DNA from: Rhodococcus sp. P1Y
GTDB taxonomy: Bacteria; Actinomycetota; Actinomycetes; Mycobacteriales; Mycobacteriaceae
Direction of reading: 5' to 3'
Assembly: GCF_003641205.1 (NCBI RefSeq)
Contig: NZ_CP032762.1
Location: 1,550,001 to 1,614,000, forward strand
DNA: 64,000 bases
Positions 32,817 through 43,706 of this stretch are shown one piece after another. The translations under genes and the position numbers were made by a program. Every line of letters starts with the position of its first letter. Positions within the stretch are counted from its first letter, which is position 1. The notes below the pieces were generated by a model. The model was given only the letters and a program-made list of their open reading frames with translations. It was not told the origin of the DNA and made no database searches.

Positions 32817-34997
32817 TCAGCGCAGGATCACCGGCACGCCCTGATACGGCCCGAGGGTCATCGGGAAGCTGTTGAGCTCGTCGACCACGCCGATGTCCGA
32901 ATCGTCGAACATGTCGTAGACCCCCGCACCCGGCGTCAGGTACTTCGACTGAATAGTTGCGACGACCTCGTCGGACGAGAAGTTGATGACCGTCGCTTGG
33001 ATGGTGCCTTGCCCCAGTTCGTGCACGAGCACGAGCAGTCCCTTGTGCGACACCGTCGGAACATCGAGCTGCTGGGCCGTCGCGATGCCGTACCTGTTGC
33101 GCAGCTCGATAATTCGAGCCAGGCGGCGGGCGAACGAATTCGAGTCCTTCAGCTGTTCCGGAAGTGAGCCGTAGAGGCTACGGCCGCGAGGAATCCCCGA
33201 TTCCGAGCGAACCGCGTCCGGGAAGCTGTCCATCAGGTCGTGCGCACCGCGATTGAGCCAGCGGGTGTCCCCCTCGCGGATGAGGTCGGCCACGTCGTCG
33301 GCGTCGATAGGAAGGATGCCGAGTAGGTCCCACCCGGACAACGCGAAGACGCCCGGTTGCAGCGCGTTGTACATAGCGAGCATCAGGTGGGCGGTCTTGA
33401 CGGTTTCGATGTCGCTTTCGTCCATGCGATCGAGATCGCGGATTCCGAGCGACGCCGTGATGACACTTGCTGTGGTGCAGGCAATTCCGTTGGTAGTGAA
33501 CAGCCGGTTGTAAGGAGCCCATCGGCCGGTGAGGCGATCGGTGAGCTCGGCGCGAATCTGATCACCCAGATCCGAACCCTTCACCGCCTCACCGCAGTAG
33601 TTGAACTCGTCCTCGGCATGCAGCGTCGCGAAGTGGATGAGCTCGAAGGTCAGCTCGTCGTGGTTCTGCAACGCGTGCACGAGAGAGGCCGGGTCGACGC
33701 CGTGATCACGGGACAGCGACATTGTCAGCCTGAGGAATTCGGTGTTTCCCATTACCAGAGCGTGCTGGTATGCCGGACGGTTGATGAAGTCGTACGACAG
33801 GTCGGCGCCGTTTTCTCCCATTGCCTTGATGTCGTCGATGGTGAGGTTCAGTTCCTGGAACGTGAACCCGCCCATCTTGCGTACGACGCTGGCAATGAGG
33901 TGGTTCGCGGCCTCGGACAGAGGGTGGCCCTCGGACCAGCCGGGACCCTCTGCACGACGCTCGACACCGAGGAAGCCGTTGGCGTCGAGCCTCAGCGCAC
34001 CGGCGCCGAGATCGGCGATGGAGTGACATGCGTCGCCGATCACCAAGCGCATTCCGGCGAACGACGGGTCGAGCCAGTTGATCGACGGCTGCCCCGCCTT
34101 GAAGTAGTGCAGGTAGACCCAGCGACGCTCGACCCCGTCGATACCGACGACGGGAGCCGTTGCACTCCAGTTCGTTTCCTTGACGCCGAGCTCGTAGAAG
34201 ATGACGCGTTGCAACTGGCCGATGATGTAACCGGCTCGCGCCAGATTGGCCTCAGCCTCGGCGTCGATGTTCTGCGAGTCGGCCCCGGCGCGCACGCGGG
34301 GGAGAAGATGCCAGTCCTCGCGTTCGATCTCGACCATGTGGTAGATGCCCGGGTAGTCGGCGACCGCCATCTCCGCCAAGCGGAAATCGGCGCCCTTGCC
34401 GGTGTGACCTGGAACGATATCGTCGATGACGATGCCGTCGTACGCGGCTGCGACGACGCATAGGCGTCGGAACTCTTCCTCGGACCCGAACGCAGGGTCG
34501 ATCTGCATGCCGATTCGGTCGAAGTGACCGTCGACCGACGGGGTGGGACGCCACCCGTGAATACCGCCGGCGACCTTCACCGGGCCGGTGTGCACCGCGG
34601 TGATTCCGATATCCGAGAACGCTTGCCAGAGAGCTTCGTCGCCCAAAGTACTGAGGAAGCTCGTCTGCGGAGCGTTGATGACGGAGATGGGATACGCCGT
34701 GAACCAGACCGGAGCTCGCTCGACGGCACCGCGGGGGTTGGGGTCGGCATATGGGTTCTGCCACATGCTCCCCTTGCCGGAGAGCTGCTCGGCGATGAGT
34801 TTGGCGTCGCGCAACATCGATTGTTCGGTGAGCCACTCGACGTACTCGGGATTCGACGCCGACGGATCCCCGTCCTGTGGCGTCGCACCGTTTCGGTTCG
34901 CCCGACGCACGGACGGACGCAGAGGGCGCGGCCGAGCCGGATAGAACTTTTCGTCGTAGGTGATCTCGCTCGGTTCGTGCTGCACTTCGGGATCCAT
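32817..34997 (-). CDS. GH13 alpha-amylase-family enzyme, maltose/trehalose-type
   Basis: 726 aa from the ATG at 34997, chosen for GGAGG three bases upstream. A basic/Pro-rich N-terminus (about 1-100) precedes a GH13 barrel. The barrel has region I ([11 protein letters not shown]), nucleophile Asp in [10 protein letters not shown], acid/base Glu in [10 protein letters not shown] and the third carboxylate in [10 protein letters not shown]-terminal beta domain is present. The family rearranges or hydrolyses alpha-glucosidic bonds; this type is often annotated maltose alpha-D-glucosyltransferase (trehalose synthase), but the specific reaction is not proven. It is distinct from the shorter canonical TreS of about 600 aa. 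Trehalose is the reported trigger of mycobacterial IniR, so its position near the ini locus is suggestive. Confidence 0.75.
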   Translation of the reverse strand: MDPEVQHEPSEITYDEKFYPARPRPLRPSVRRANRNGATPQDGDPSASNPEYVEWLTEQSMLRDAKLIAEQLSGKGSMWQNPYADPNPRGAVERAPVWFTAYPISVINAPQTSFLSTLGDEALWQAFSDIGITAVHTGPVKVAGGIHGWRPTPSVDGHFDRIGMQIDPAFGSEEEFRRLCVVAAAYDGIVIDDIVPGHTGKGADFRLAEMAVADYPGIYHMVEIEREDWHLLPRVRAGADSQNIDAEAEANLARAGYIIGQLQRVIFYELGVKETNWSATAPVVGIDGVERRWVYLHYFKAGQPSINWLDPSFAGMRLVIGDACHSIADLGAGALRLDANGFLGVERRAEGPGWSEGHPLSEAANHLIASVVRKMGGFTFQELNLTIDDIKAMGENGADLSYDFINRPAYQHALVMGNTEFLRLTMSLSRDHGVDPASLVHALQNHDELTFELIHFATLHAEDEFNYCGEAVKGSDLGDQIRAELTDRLTGRWAPYNRLFTTNGIACTTASVITASLGIRDLDRMDESDIETVKTAHLMLAMYNALQPGVFALSGWDLLGILPIDADDVADLIREGDTRWLNRGAHDLMDSFPDAVRSESGIPRGRSLYGSLPEQLKDSNSFARRLARIIELRNRYGIATAQQLDVPTVSHKGLLVLVHELGQGTIQATVINFSSDEVVATIQSKYLTPGAGVYDMFDDSDIGVVDELNSFPMTLGPYQGVPVILR

Positions 34998-35237
34998 GTG
35001 CCTCCGTAGCCTCGCTTTTCTTAGAACCCTACGTAGGGAACGCTCCCATTGCAGGTTTGTTGCATCCCCCACCTGGTTGGCGACGAAACATGGCTCGAAA
35101 GTGAATTACACCGGTGTGAGTCGAGACCGGCGCCGTACGAAGATGTGTCCGTATCGAGACTGGCTGGTATGGAATGTCCGGTTGGGATGAGCGATAGTTG
35201 AACGCAACAACAACCCCTTCAGTCACAGGAGTAACAC

Positions 35238-35729
35238 ATGCGTCGCTTTGCCCGCATCTCAGTCATGGCCTCGACGGCCGCGTTCGCCGCCGCCGTCGGT
35301 GCGGTCGCTCTGGCGCCCGTGTCGTCCGCGCAGGAAGAGGCGCCCGCGCCGATGGCCGGATCGTCCGTTGCGGAGTCGCCCAACCTGATCGTGTCGATCG
35401 TTGCGGTCTGCGATCCGCGCGACGGAGACCTCGGCGGCGATGTCGCAGCGCTGCAGATCGACATCGACAACGAAGGCGTCGGTGACGCTCGGGACGTGAC
35501 CACCAACTTCGCCGTTCTTCCCGACGCCCCCGGTGTCATGAACGAGAAGCTCATCAAGGCTGGGGAAGGCGTTTCCTACACGATCCCGAGCAAGGACGAG
35601 GTGTGGCAGTCGCGTCCGAGCGGTGCCGCGGTGTTCTCTCCGCAGCTGGACGCCAGCTACCCCGACAACATTGCGTTCGGCCTCCTGAGCGTGGACTGCT
35701 CGCCGGCCGACGTTCCCGAGCAGCCCTAG
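35238..35729 (+). CDS. Small secreted protein of unknown function
   Basis: 163 aa with a Sec signal peptide (MRRFARISVMASTAAFAAAV) and probable cleavage near APVSSAQEE (about residue 31). The mature part looks beta-rich (LIVSIVAVCDPRDGDLGGDV; LQIDIDNEGVGDARDVTTNF) with two Cys (VAVCDP and SVDCSP) that could pair. It resembles small immunoglobulin-like secreted proteins, but no named family is recognised. A GGAG site precedes the ATG. Confidence 0.75.
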   Translation: MRRFARISVMASTAAFAAAVGAVALAPVSSAQEEAPAPMAGSSVAESPNLIVSIVAVCDPRDGDLGGDVAALQIDIDNEGVGDARDVTTNFAVLPDAPGVMNEKLIKAGEGVSYTIPSKDEVWQSRPSGAAVFSPQLDASYPDNIAFGLLSVDCSPADVPEQP

Positions 35730-35742
35730 TTCTTTCCACCAA

Positions 35743-35777
35743 CTGCGCCGCGACGAGTTTCTGCCGTCGCGGCGCAG
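35743..35777 (+). terminator. Hairpin after the small secreted-protein gene
   Basis: CTGCGCCGCGACG and CGTCGCGGCGCAG make a perfect 13-bp stem with a 9-nt loop, 14 bases after the stop. It separates this gene from the dnaK promoter region. Confidence 0.7.
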
Positions 35778-35845
35778 TGCTGTGTCGGGCGGCTCCACAT
35801 GGCCGGGAACAAATACGTAAGTCCCTCCGTTGAGGAATTCGTAGC

Positions 35846-35866
35846 CTTGAGTGGATGGGGCTCAAG
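35846..35866 (+). promoter_or_regulatory. HAIR operator 1 for HspR
   Basis: CTTGAGT-N7-GCTCAAG differs from the HAIR consensus CTTGAGT-N7-ACTCAAG at one base. It lies just upstream of a TTGACA -35 element, where HspR binding would repress the dnaK operon. Confidence 0.88.
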
Positions 35867-35872
35867 TCCGAG

Positions 35873-35901
35873 TTGACAGAAGTCGAAAACTTCTTGCAGA
35901 C
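35873..35901 (+). promoter_or_regulatory. Predicted dnaK promoter
   Basis: TTGACA (35873-35878) with a -10-like GCAGAC or CAGACT about 17 bp further, flanked by both HAIR sites. The -35 is strong and the -10 is poor. Confidence 0.5.
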
Positions 35902-35921
35902 TTGAGCGCGGTTCACTCAGC
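35901..35921 (+). promoter_or_regulatory. HAIR operator 2 for HspR
   Basis: CTTGAGC-N7-ACTCAGC matches the HAIR consensus at 11 of 14 arm positions. It overlaps the expected transcription start, consistent with a second HspR site. Confidence 0.7.
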
Positions 35922-35975
35922 TAAGAAACCACGCAAGCTTGTGGATCACCCAAGCAACAAACAGGAGGAATTACT

Positions 35976-37816
<1,841 letters not shown>

Positions 37817-37820
<4 letters not shown>

Positions 37821-38470
37821 CCCCCCGCGAGAGCGACCACGATCTGCCTAACACCGAGCAGGAACCGGTTACTTTCGTGGACAAGCGAAAGATCGATCCC
37901 GAGACCGGTGAGCCTCGGGAAGGCGACGCAGTTCCGGAGCCCTTCGCGGGCACCGGCGCCGCGCCGCAACCCGGCTCGGTGGATTCCGAAGAGGCGGTCG
38001 AGGCAGAGGTAGAAGAGGACCCCCGCGACACACAGGTCGCGGAACTCACGTCCGACCTGCAGCGTCTGCAAGCCGAGTACGCCAACTACCGGCGTCGCAC
38101 GGACCGGGACAAGCAGTCGGTCATCGACAACGCCAAGGCGTCCGTCGTATCCCAGCTGCTCCCGGTGCTCGACGACCTCGAGCGCGCCCGCCAGCACGGC
38201 GACCTGGAAACAGGTCCGCTCAAAGCGGTGGCGGACAAGCTCGCCGGTGTGTTCACCAACATCGGCTTGGCGACGTTCGGCGCGGTCGGCGACACGTTCG
38301 ACCCCGCCATCCACGAAGCCGTGTCCCATGAGGGTGACGGCAGCCAACCCGTCGTCGGGATTCTGATGCGTCCGGGCTACAAGCTCGGCGATCGTGTTCT
38401 CCGTACCGCGATGGTCGGCGTTGTGGATGCAGTACAAGAATCGGATGCACCTGCGTCCGAGGAGCAGTAA
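37817..38470 (+). CDS. grpE: Nucleotide exchange factor GrpE
   Basis: 217 aa, GTG start overlapping the dnaK stop (GTGA). An acidic, disordered N-terminus (1-70) leads to the long coiled-coil helix ([20 protein letters not shown]). The GrpE head follows, with the signature around [15 protein letters not shown] and [20 protein letters not shown]. It releases ADP from DnaK. Overlap with dnaK indicates translational coupling. Confidence 0.97.
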
Positions 38471-38500
38471 AAGAGATAGCGCGAGAGGAGGAAACGCCCG

Positions 38501-39685
38501 GTGAGCCAGCGGGAGTGGATCGAGAAGGACTTCTACAAGGAGCTGGGCGTTTCCTCCAGCGCAAGTGCAGAAGAGATCAAAAAGGCGTACCGGAAATTGG
38601 CACGGGACAACCATCCCGACGCCAACCCGGGGAACGCCTCTGCCGAAGAGAAGTTCAAGGCAGTCAGCGAGGCCCATGCCGTTCTCGCCGACGCTGCAAA
38701 GCGCAAGGAGTACGACGAGGCCAGGCGCCTCTTCGCCTCCGGTGGCTTCGGCAGACAAGGCGGCGGTGGAGGCTTCAGCCCCGGCGCAGGAGGATTCGGC
38801 GGCGGCGGACAGAGCTTCGACGTCGGCGATATCTTCGGGCAGGGTGGCGGCGGCGACGGCGGCATCGGCGACCTCTTCGGTGGTCTGTTCAACCGCGGCG
38901 GGACGCAACAACGGCCGGCGAGCAGCCGCCCGCGCCGCGGAAGCGACGTCGAAACCGAGACCACTCTGGGATTCCGCGAAGCGACGCAGGGCGTCACCGT
39001 TCCTTTGCGCCTCACGAGCCCGTCGTCGTGCACGACGTGCCATGGCAGCGGAGCGAAACCAGGAACCAGCCCGCGGGTGTGCCCCAAATGCAACGGCGCA
39101 GGCGTCGTCAACCGCAACCAAGGCGCGTTCGGCTTCAGCGAGCCGTGCGACGACTGCCGCGGAACCGGTTCGATCATCGACGACCCATGCGTCGATTGCC
39201 GCGGTACCGGCGTCCAGAACCGCACCCGAACCATCACCGTCCGCGTGCCACCGGGAGTGTCCGACGGCCAGAAGATCCGGCTGGCCGGCCAAGGCGAAGC
39301 CGGGCTGCGCGGGGCTCCGTCGGGCGATCTCTACGTCACGGTCCGCGTCCGCCCCGACAAGGTATTCGGACGCAGCGGTGACGATCTGACGGTCACCGTT
39401 CCGGTCAGTTACGGCGAACTCGTGCTCGGAACGACGCTGTCCGTCCCGACTCTCGACGGCCGCGTCGGCGTCAAAGTCCCACCGGGAACGGTCGACGGAC
39501 GAGTACTCCGAGTCCGTGGTCGCGGCGTTCCGAAGAAGACGGGTAACCCCGGTGACTTGATGGTCACCGTCAAGGTTGCAGTGCCACAAAAGCTCGACGA
39601 CCCGGCAACCGAAGCGTTGCAGGCATATCTGGAAGCCGAAAAGGCCAGCGGATTCGACCCGCGGGCCGGGTGGGCAGGTGTCTGA
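38501..39685 (+). CDS. dnaJ: Co-chaperone DnaJ
   Basis: 394 aa, GTG start with GAGAGGAGG upstream. J domain (about 8-75) with the HPD triad in [10 protein letters not shown]; Gly/Phe-rich region (80-130); four CxxCxGxG zinc motifs ([32 protein letters not shown]); and two C-terminal substrate-binding barrels. It stimulates DnaK ATPase and delivers clients. The stop overlaps the hspR start (TGATG). Confidence 0.97.
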   Translation: MSQREWIEKDFYKELGVSSSASAEEIKKAYRKLARDNHPDANPGNASAEEKFKAVSEAHAVLADAAKRKEYDEARRLFASGGFGRQGGGGGFSPGAGGFGGGGQSFDVGDIFGQGGGGDGGIGDLFGGLFNRGGTQQRPASSRPRRGSDVETETTLGFREATQGVTVPLRLTSPSSCTTCHGSGAKPGTSPRVCPKCNGAGVVNRNQGAFGFSEPCDDCRGTGSIIDDPCVDCRGTGVQNRTRTITVRVPPGVSDGQKIRLAGQGEAGLRGAPSGDLYVTVRVRPDKVFGRSGDDLTVTVPVSYGELVLGTTLSVPTLDGRVGVKVPPGTVDGRVLRVRGRGVPKKTGNPGDLMVTVKVAVPQKLDDPATEALQAYLEAEKASGFDPRAGWAGV

Positions 39686-40101
39686 TGACCGTTCCCCCGC
39701 TGCCAGGATCGGGTCAGTCCACTCCCGGACAAGCTGATCCCGACGCCCAGGTGTTCGTGATCTCCGTCGCGGCCCAGTTGGCAGGAATGCACGCCCAGAC
39801 CCTGCGAACCTACGACCGCCTCGGGTTGGTGACCCCGCACCGGACCACCGGAGGTGGGCGTCGATACTCACCTCGTGACGTCGCGCTTCTCCGCGAAGTG
39901 CAGCGGCTGTCGCAGGACGAAGGCGTCAACCTCGCGGGCATCAAGCGAATAATCGAGCTGACGAATCAGGTCGAGGCACTACAAGCGCGGGTGTCCGAAC
40001 TCGCACAGGAACTGGCAAACGTTCACGCCGGTTACCGACGAGATCTCGTGCCCATCCAGCGCAATGCTCTCGTAGTCTGGAAGCCGCGCAACCAGCGTTG
40101 A
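39685..40101 (+). CDS. hspR: Heat-shock repressor HspR (MerR family)
   Basis: 138 aa from the ATG at 39685, which overlaps the dnaJ stop. It has a MerR-type HTH (FVISVAAQLAGMHAQTLRTY; DRLGLVTPHRTTGGGRRYSP) and a coiled helix (IIELTNQVEALQARVSELAQ). HspR binds HAIR sequences with DnaK as co-repressor, so free DnaK feeds back on the operon. Both HAIR sites upstream of dnaK fit this circuit. Confidence 0.95.
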   Translation: MTVPPLPGSGQSTPGQADPDAQVFVISVAAQLAGMHAQTLRTYDRLGLVTPHRTTGGGRRYSPRDVALLREVQRLSQDEGVNLAGIKRIIELTNQVEALQARVSELAQELANVHAGYRRDLVPIQRNALVVWKPRNQR

Positions 40102-40107
40102 ATCTGT

Positions 40108-40145
40108 ACGAAGCCCCCCGATGCCAGTGCGTCGGCGGGCTTCGT
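40108..40145 (+). terminator. Terminator of the dnaK operon
   Basis: ACGAAGCCC pairs with GGGCTTCGT, with an inner CCGA/TCGG extension, seven bases after the hspR stop. Confidence 0.75.
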
Positions 40146-40200
40146 CGTGTTCGGGTGTTGGCCGAGGGTGACCGAATGAGACATTCGCTCACTTGAGACC

Positions 40201-41352
40201 TCAGGAAAACGGGCATCCCGACGAGCCACGCGAGACGAAGTTCGGTCTGATGTCCATGTCCGGCGGATCGTAGAGCCGGTGGAACGTCGGGGTGATGCCG
40301 GACGACATCGGCGGATTGATCCACGACCAGTCCGTCGGGCATTCCCGTCCTGCTTTGGCTTCGCGGTCGACGTGGTCGACGAACTGCTTGGCGACGGTGT
40401 GGTGGTCGACCATGTACGCCCCCGACTCGCGGAAGCTGTGGATGACGGCTCGGTTGAGCTCGACGAGCGCGCGGTCCTTCCATAGGGTGCGGTCCGAGCT
40501 CATGTCGAGGCGAAGCTTCTTCGCGATGGTCGGCAGCATGTCGTACCGGTCCGTGTCGCTGAAGTTTCGGGCACCTACTTCGGTGTTGACGTACCACCCG
40601 TTGAAGGGTGCGCACGGGTAGCGAACGCCGCCGATCTCGAGGTCCATGTTCGAGACTGCAGGCACCGCGTGCCACTTCAGTCCGAGCCCGGCGAACCATC
40701 GGTAGTTCGGATGTTCGAAGTCGACCTCCAGAACCAGCTCACGGGGAACGTCGAACCATCGAATCGGTTCTTCGGGTGTCTGGATCATCAACGGCAACAC
40801 GTCGAAGGCAGTTCCTTCGCCGCGCCAGCCGAGCCGGATCGCAAGGGCAGTGAGGTCGAGGTGCGCCGGGTCGCCGACAACCGAACCGTCGTCACCCAGG
40901 TATCCCGCGTACCGAATGAGTTGCGGACTGATGATTCGGTATTCGCGACCGTCGGGCAGCGGGGGTGGGCCGACGGTCACGACCGACTGCAGAGCGCCCC
41001 CGTTGGTCGCCACACGAAGATGTTCGAAGCATGCGTCGGCGATGTCCTCGGCGGTGGTGGCATGCCTGGCGTCGAGAAGCTTGAGCGTGCGCCAGTGCTT
41101 TCGCCCGACGCACCGCGCGTGGTTTCGCCATGCCAGCTTCGCGCCGATCAGGATCTCCTCGGCGGATTGAACGTAGGTGCCGGTCGCTCGGAGTTCGTCC
41201 AGCGCCCGAGACTTTCGTTCGGCCGGGAGGTGCGAGAGCTCCGGGAGGGCGAAGAAGTCGCGACATTCGGTCAGTCGAGAGGACAGGTCGGGCGACGGTA
41301 GTTTCCGCTTTTTCGCTGGTTCTTTCAAGCCCGCCCCGACAGCGACAGTCAC
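40201..41352 (-). CDS. nos: Bacterial nitric oxide synthase oxygenase
   Basis: 383 aa from the GTG at 41352, which has GGGGTAGG upstream; a TTG at 41382 is the longer alternative. It contains only the NOS oxygenase domain. The heme-ligating Cys is in AWRNHARCVGR (about Cys81). The substrate/pterin region is CAPFNGWYVNTEVGARNF. The C-terminal CPTDWSWINPPMSSGITPTF motif and HRLYDPPDMDIRPNF follow. The enzyme oxidises L-arginine to NO and citrulline using electrons from a separate reductase, since bacterial NOS lacks one. The divergent flavohemoglobin and reductase genes next door are natural candidates for that partner or for NO removal. Confidence 0.95.
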   Translation of the reverse strand: MTVAVGAGLKEPAKKRKLPSPDLSSRLTECRDFFALPELSHLPAERKSRALDELRATGTYVQSAEEILIGAKLAWRNHARCVGRKHWRTLKLLDARHATTAEDIADACFEHLRVATNGGALQSVVTVGPPPLPDGREYRIISPQLIRYAGYLGDDGSVVGDPAHLDLTALAIRLGWRGEGTAFDVLPLMIQTPEEPIRWFDVPRELVLEVDFEHPNYRWFAGLGLKWHAVPAVSNMDLEIGGVRYPCAPFNGWYVNTEVGARNFSDTDRYDMLPTIAKKLRLDMSSDRTLWKDRALVELNRAVIHSFRESGAYMVDHHTVAKQFVDHVDREAKAGRECPTDWSWINPPMSSGITPTFHRLYDPPDMDIRPNFVSRGSSGCPFS

Positions 41353-41644
41353 GATTCGCCTACCCCGTTTCGATTGGCACAAGTTCGATCTTGATCGACG
41401 CTCGAAATCCTAAGCCCTCGAACAGTTGCTGAAAAGACCTGTAATTCGATGGGGCCCAACATATTTGTGTCAAGGAGTTTGGTCCACGAGCGTTCTCGGG
41501 CAATTCGACGGTTATGCTCGCCCGATACGGTCACTCGGATTTCCTCGATGCGTCGGAAGGCGGTAGCTGGGCTAGACTCCGTGCCAATCGCAGCAGCCAG
41601 CGAGCCACGCTGCGTGCACGTTGTGACGATAGGGGGTTCGAGAG

Positions 41645-42805
41645 ATGGATGCTCGGACGATTTCGCTTGTCAGAACCACCTTCAAAGCGGTTGCTGCAGT
41701 CGAGGGTGGGCCCGAAAAGCTGACACGGTCGTTCTACGCCATTCTTTTCGCCCGCAATCCAGGCGTCCGCGATTTCTTTCCTGCTTCGATGGAGACTCAG
41801 CGGGACAAATTGGTGACGGCTATCGGCTACGCAATCGATCAACTCGAGGATCTCGATCGGCTGCTGCCATTTCTGGCGCAATTGGGACGGGATCACCGGA
41901 AGTACGGCGTTGTCGATGCGCATTACGCGGCAGTCGGCGACGCACTGATCACGGCGATCGAGCAGTTCGCCGGTAACGAGATGTGGACCGACGAGGTCGA
42001 TTCAGCGTGGCGTGAGGTGATCGCCGTGATGGCGGGAACCATGATCGAGGCGGCAGACGCCGACGACGGACCTCCGGTGTGGCAGGCCACCGTCGTCGAT
42101 CATCAACGCGTGCTCGACGACGTGTCGGTCGTACGACTGATGCTCGACGAGCCACTGGACTACAGCGCAGGTCAGTACGTGAGTGTCTCGATCCCCAGTC
42201 GGCCCCGTATGTGGAGGTACCTCTCGCCCGCGATCCCGGCGAACGCTGCGGGAGAGATCGAGTTCCACATCCGACGCGTATCCGGCGGCTGGGTCAGCCC
42301 TGCCCTGGTTGGAAGTACCGCAATCGGCGACCGCTGGACACTTGGCTCTCCGCTGGGAAGCATGACTCGGCACACGGCGCAGGGCAGGGACCGCCTGCTG
42401 ATCGCGTCGGGAACCGGAATTGCGCCGATCCGGTCGCAATTGATGGAGATGGCATTGCGCACCGACAACCCACGCGTACATGTCTTCTACGGCGGGAGAT
42501 ATCCCTGCGACCTGTACGACCTGCCGACGTTGCAGCAGATCGCCGCCATCAACCCGTGGTTGTCCGTCGTCGGAATCGTCGAGGAAGAGACCGACCCGTG
42601 GTGGTACGACGGCCCGCGGTACCCGACCGCGGCCGGTGGGTCGTCGCCGATCGTCGGGCAGATCGGCCGAGTAGTCGCGGAGTTCGGTGCGTGGACGGAT
42701 CGCGACATTCAGATCGTGGGCTCGCCCTCGATGATCAACACCACCAAGTTCCGACTCCAGGGCGCAGGCGTCGATCTGCAGGCGGTCCGGCACGACCCGT
42801 GGTGA
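41645..42805 (+). CDS. Flavohemoglobin-like globin-reductase
   Basis: 386 aa. The globin domain (1-135) has B10 Tyr in TRSFYAILFARNPG (about Tyr31) and proximal His in LGRDHRKYGV (about His84). The FAD domain carries RMWRYLSPAIP in place of the usual RxYS, and the NAD(P)H domain has ASGTGIAPIRS. The normal CGP..FM end is replaced by VGSPSMINTT, as in type II flavohemoglobins such as M. tuberculosis Rv0385. The classical type converts NO to nitrate; type II members may have other electron donors. It is divergent from NOS with about 290 bp between starts. Confidence 0.88.
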   Translation: MDARTISLVRTTFKAVAAVEGGPEKLTRSFYAILFARNPGVRDFFPASMETQRDKLVTAIGYAIDQLEDLDRLLPFLAQLGRDHRKYGVVDAHYAAVGDALITAIEQFAGNEMWTDEVDSAWREVIAVMAGTMIEAADADDGPPVWQATVVDHQRVLDDVSVVRLMLDEPLDYSAGQYVSVSIPSRPRMWRYLSPAIPANAAGEIEFHIRRVSGGWVSPALVGSTAIGDRWTLGSPLGSMTRHTAQGRDRLLIASGTGIAPIRSQLMEMALRTDNPRVHVFYGGRYPCDLYDLPTLQQIAAINPWLSVVGIVEEETDPWWYDGPRYPTAAGGSSPIVGQIGRVVAEFGAWTDRDIQIVGSPSMINTTKFRLQGAGVDLQAVRHDPW

Positions 42806-42808
42806 CGT

Positions 42809-42932
42809 GCGGCTCCGCCGCCCGTGAGTGCGTAATTACGCCGGGATGTCATTACCCACTCACGATCTCTGGGCTGTTCGTGAGCGGGTAGTTACGTCGG
42901 GATGTCACTCGTCGCGCACGGGCGCGCAGCGC
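42809..42932. repeat. Family B paired-hairpin repeat, copy B2
   Basis: It begins GCGGCTCCGCCGCCCGTG four bases after the flavohemoglobin stop. Two hairpins with 8-nt loops follow (GTGAGTGCGTAATTAC..GTCATTACCCACTCAC; GTGAGCGGGTAGTTAC..GTCACTCGTCGCGCAC) and the element closes with CACGGGCGCGCAGCGC. Confidence 0.78.
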
Positions 42933-42959
42933 GACGGGACTTCCGCCTAGGCTTGGTCC

Positions 42960-43706
42960 ATGCAGACGTGGAACGCCGAGGTAGTGCAATACCATCGACT
43001 CCGCAACGACCTGGCTGTGATTCGGCTGGTCGGAGACGCCATCCCGTTCGAAGCAGGGCAGTCGCTCGAGGTCACAGTTCCCCAGAACGCGCGACTCAGC
43101 AGGCGCTACTCGAGCGCCATGCCGCCGTCACTGGACGGGAAGCTCGAGTTCCATGTGCGTGCTGTGCCCGCAGGCTGGGTCAGCGGATCGATTGTCAACG
43201 AAACTCGTCCCGGTCACATCTGGCAGTTGAGAGATCCAGCCGGTTCGTTGCGAATCGACGACTCGGGTAGGGACGTTGTCATGATTGCCGGCGGAACCGG
43301 GCTCGCTCCGATGCGGTCGTTGATCCTCGATCTGGCGCGGCGCGAGACTCCGCCGTCGGTCACGCTGTTCGTCGGCGGTCGGTCGCCGCGTGACCTGTAC
43401 GCGGCCGATCTACTGTGGATCCTTGCGTCCGAGTTGCCCTGGCTGACAATCGTTCCCGTCGTCGATCAGTTGAAGGACCCGTGGGCTCCGGATCGATGGC
43501 ACGACACCATCCGTTCCGAGATCGACGGCACCACCGGCGTTTTCGGGCCCGAGCACTGCTGGGAAGGCAGCCTCGCCGACGTCATGAGTGTGCAGGAGCC
43601 CTTCCTCGATTCTCAGGTCCTGGTGTGTGGTTCTCCTGGAATGGAGGCGGCCACGGTTGCAGCACTTCTCGCCAACGGCACCCCCGAAGAGGCGATCATG
43701 CGCTGA
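42960..43706 (+). CDS. FAD/NAD(P)H reductase lacking a globin domain
   Basis: 248 aa. A ferredoxin-reductase-type protein with FAD motif RLSRRYSSAMP and NAD(P)H motif IAGGTGLAPMRS, ending in VCGSPGMEAATV. It aligns by eye along the reductase half of the upstream flavohemoglobin: HVRAVPAGWVS matches HIRRVSGGWVS, and GGRSPRDLYAADLL matches GGRYPCDLYDLPTL. It looks like a tandem duplication without the globin. It could pass electrons to NOS, to the flavohemoglobin or to an unrelated acceptor. Its 3' end overlaps the opposite-strand gene by 11 bases. Confidence 0.8.
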   Translation: MQTWNAEVVQYHRLRNDLAVIRLVGDAIPFEAGQSLEVTVPQNARLSRRYSSAMPPSLDGKLEFHVRAVPAGWVSGSIVNETRPGHIWQLRDPAGSLRIDDSGRDVVMIAGGTGLAPMRSLILDLARRETPPSVTLFVGGRSPRDLYAADLLWILASELPWLTIVPVVDQLKDPWAPDRWHDTIRSEIDGTTGVFGPEHCWEGSLADVMSVQEPFLDSQVLVCGSPGMEAATVAALLANGTPEEAIMR

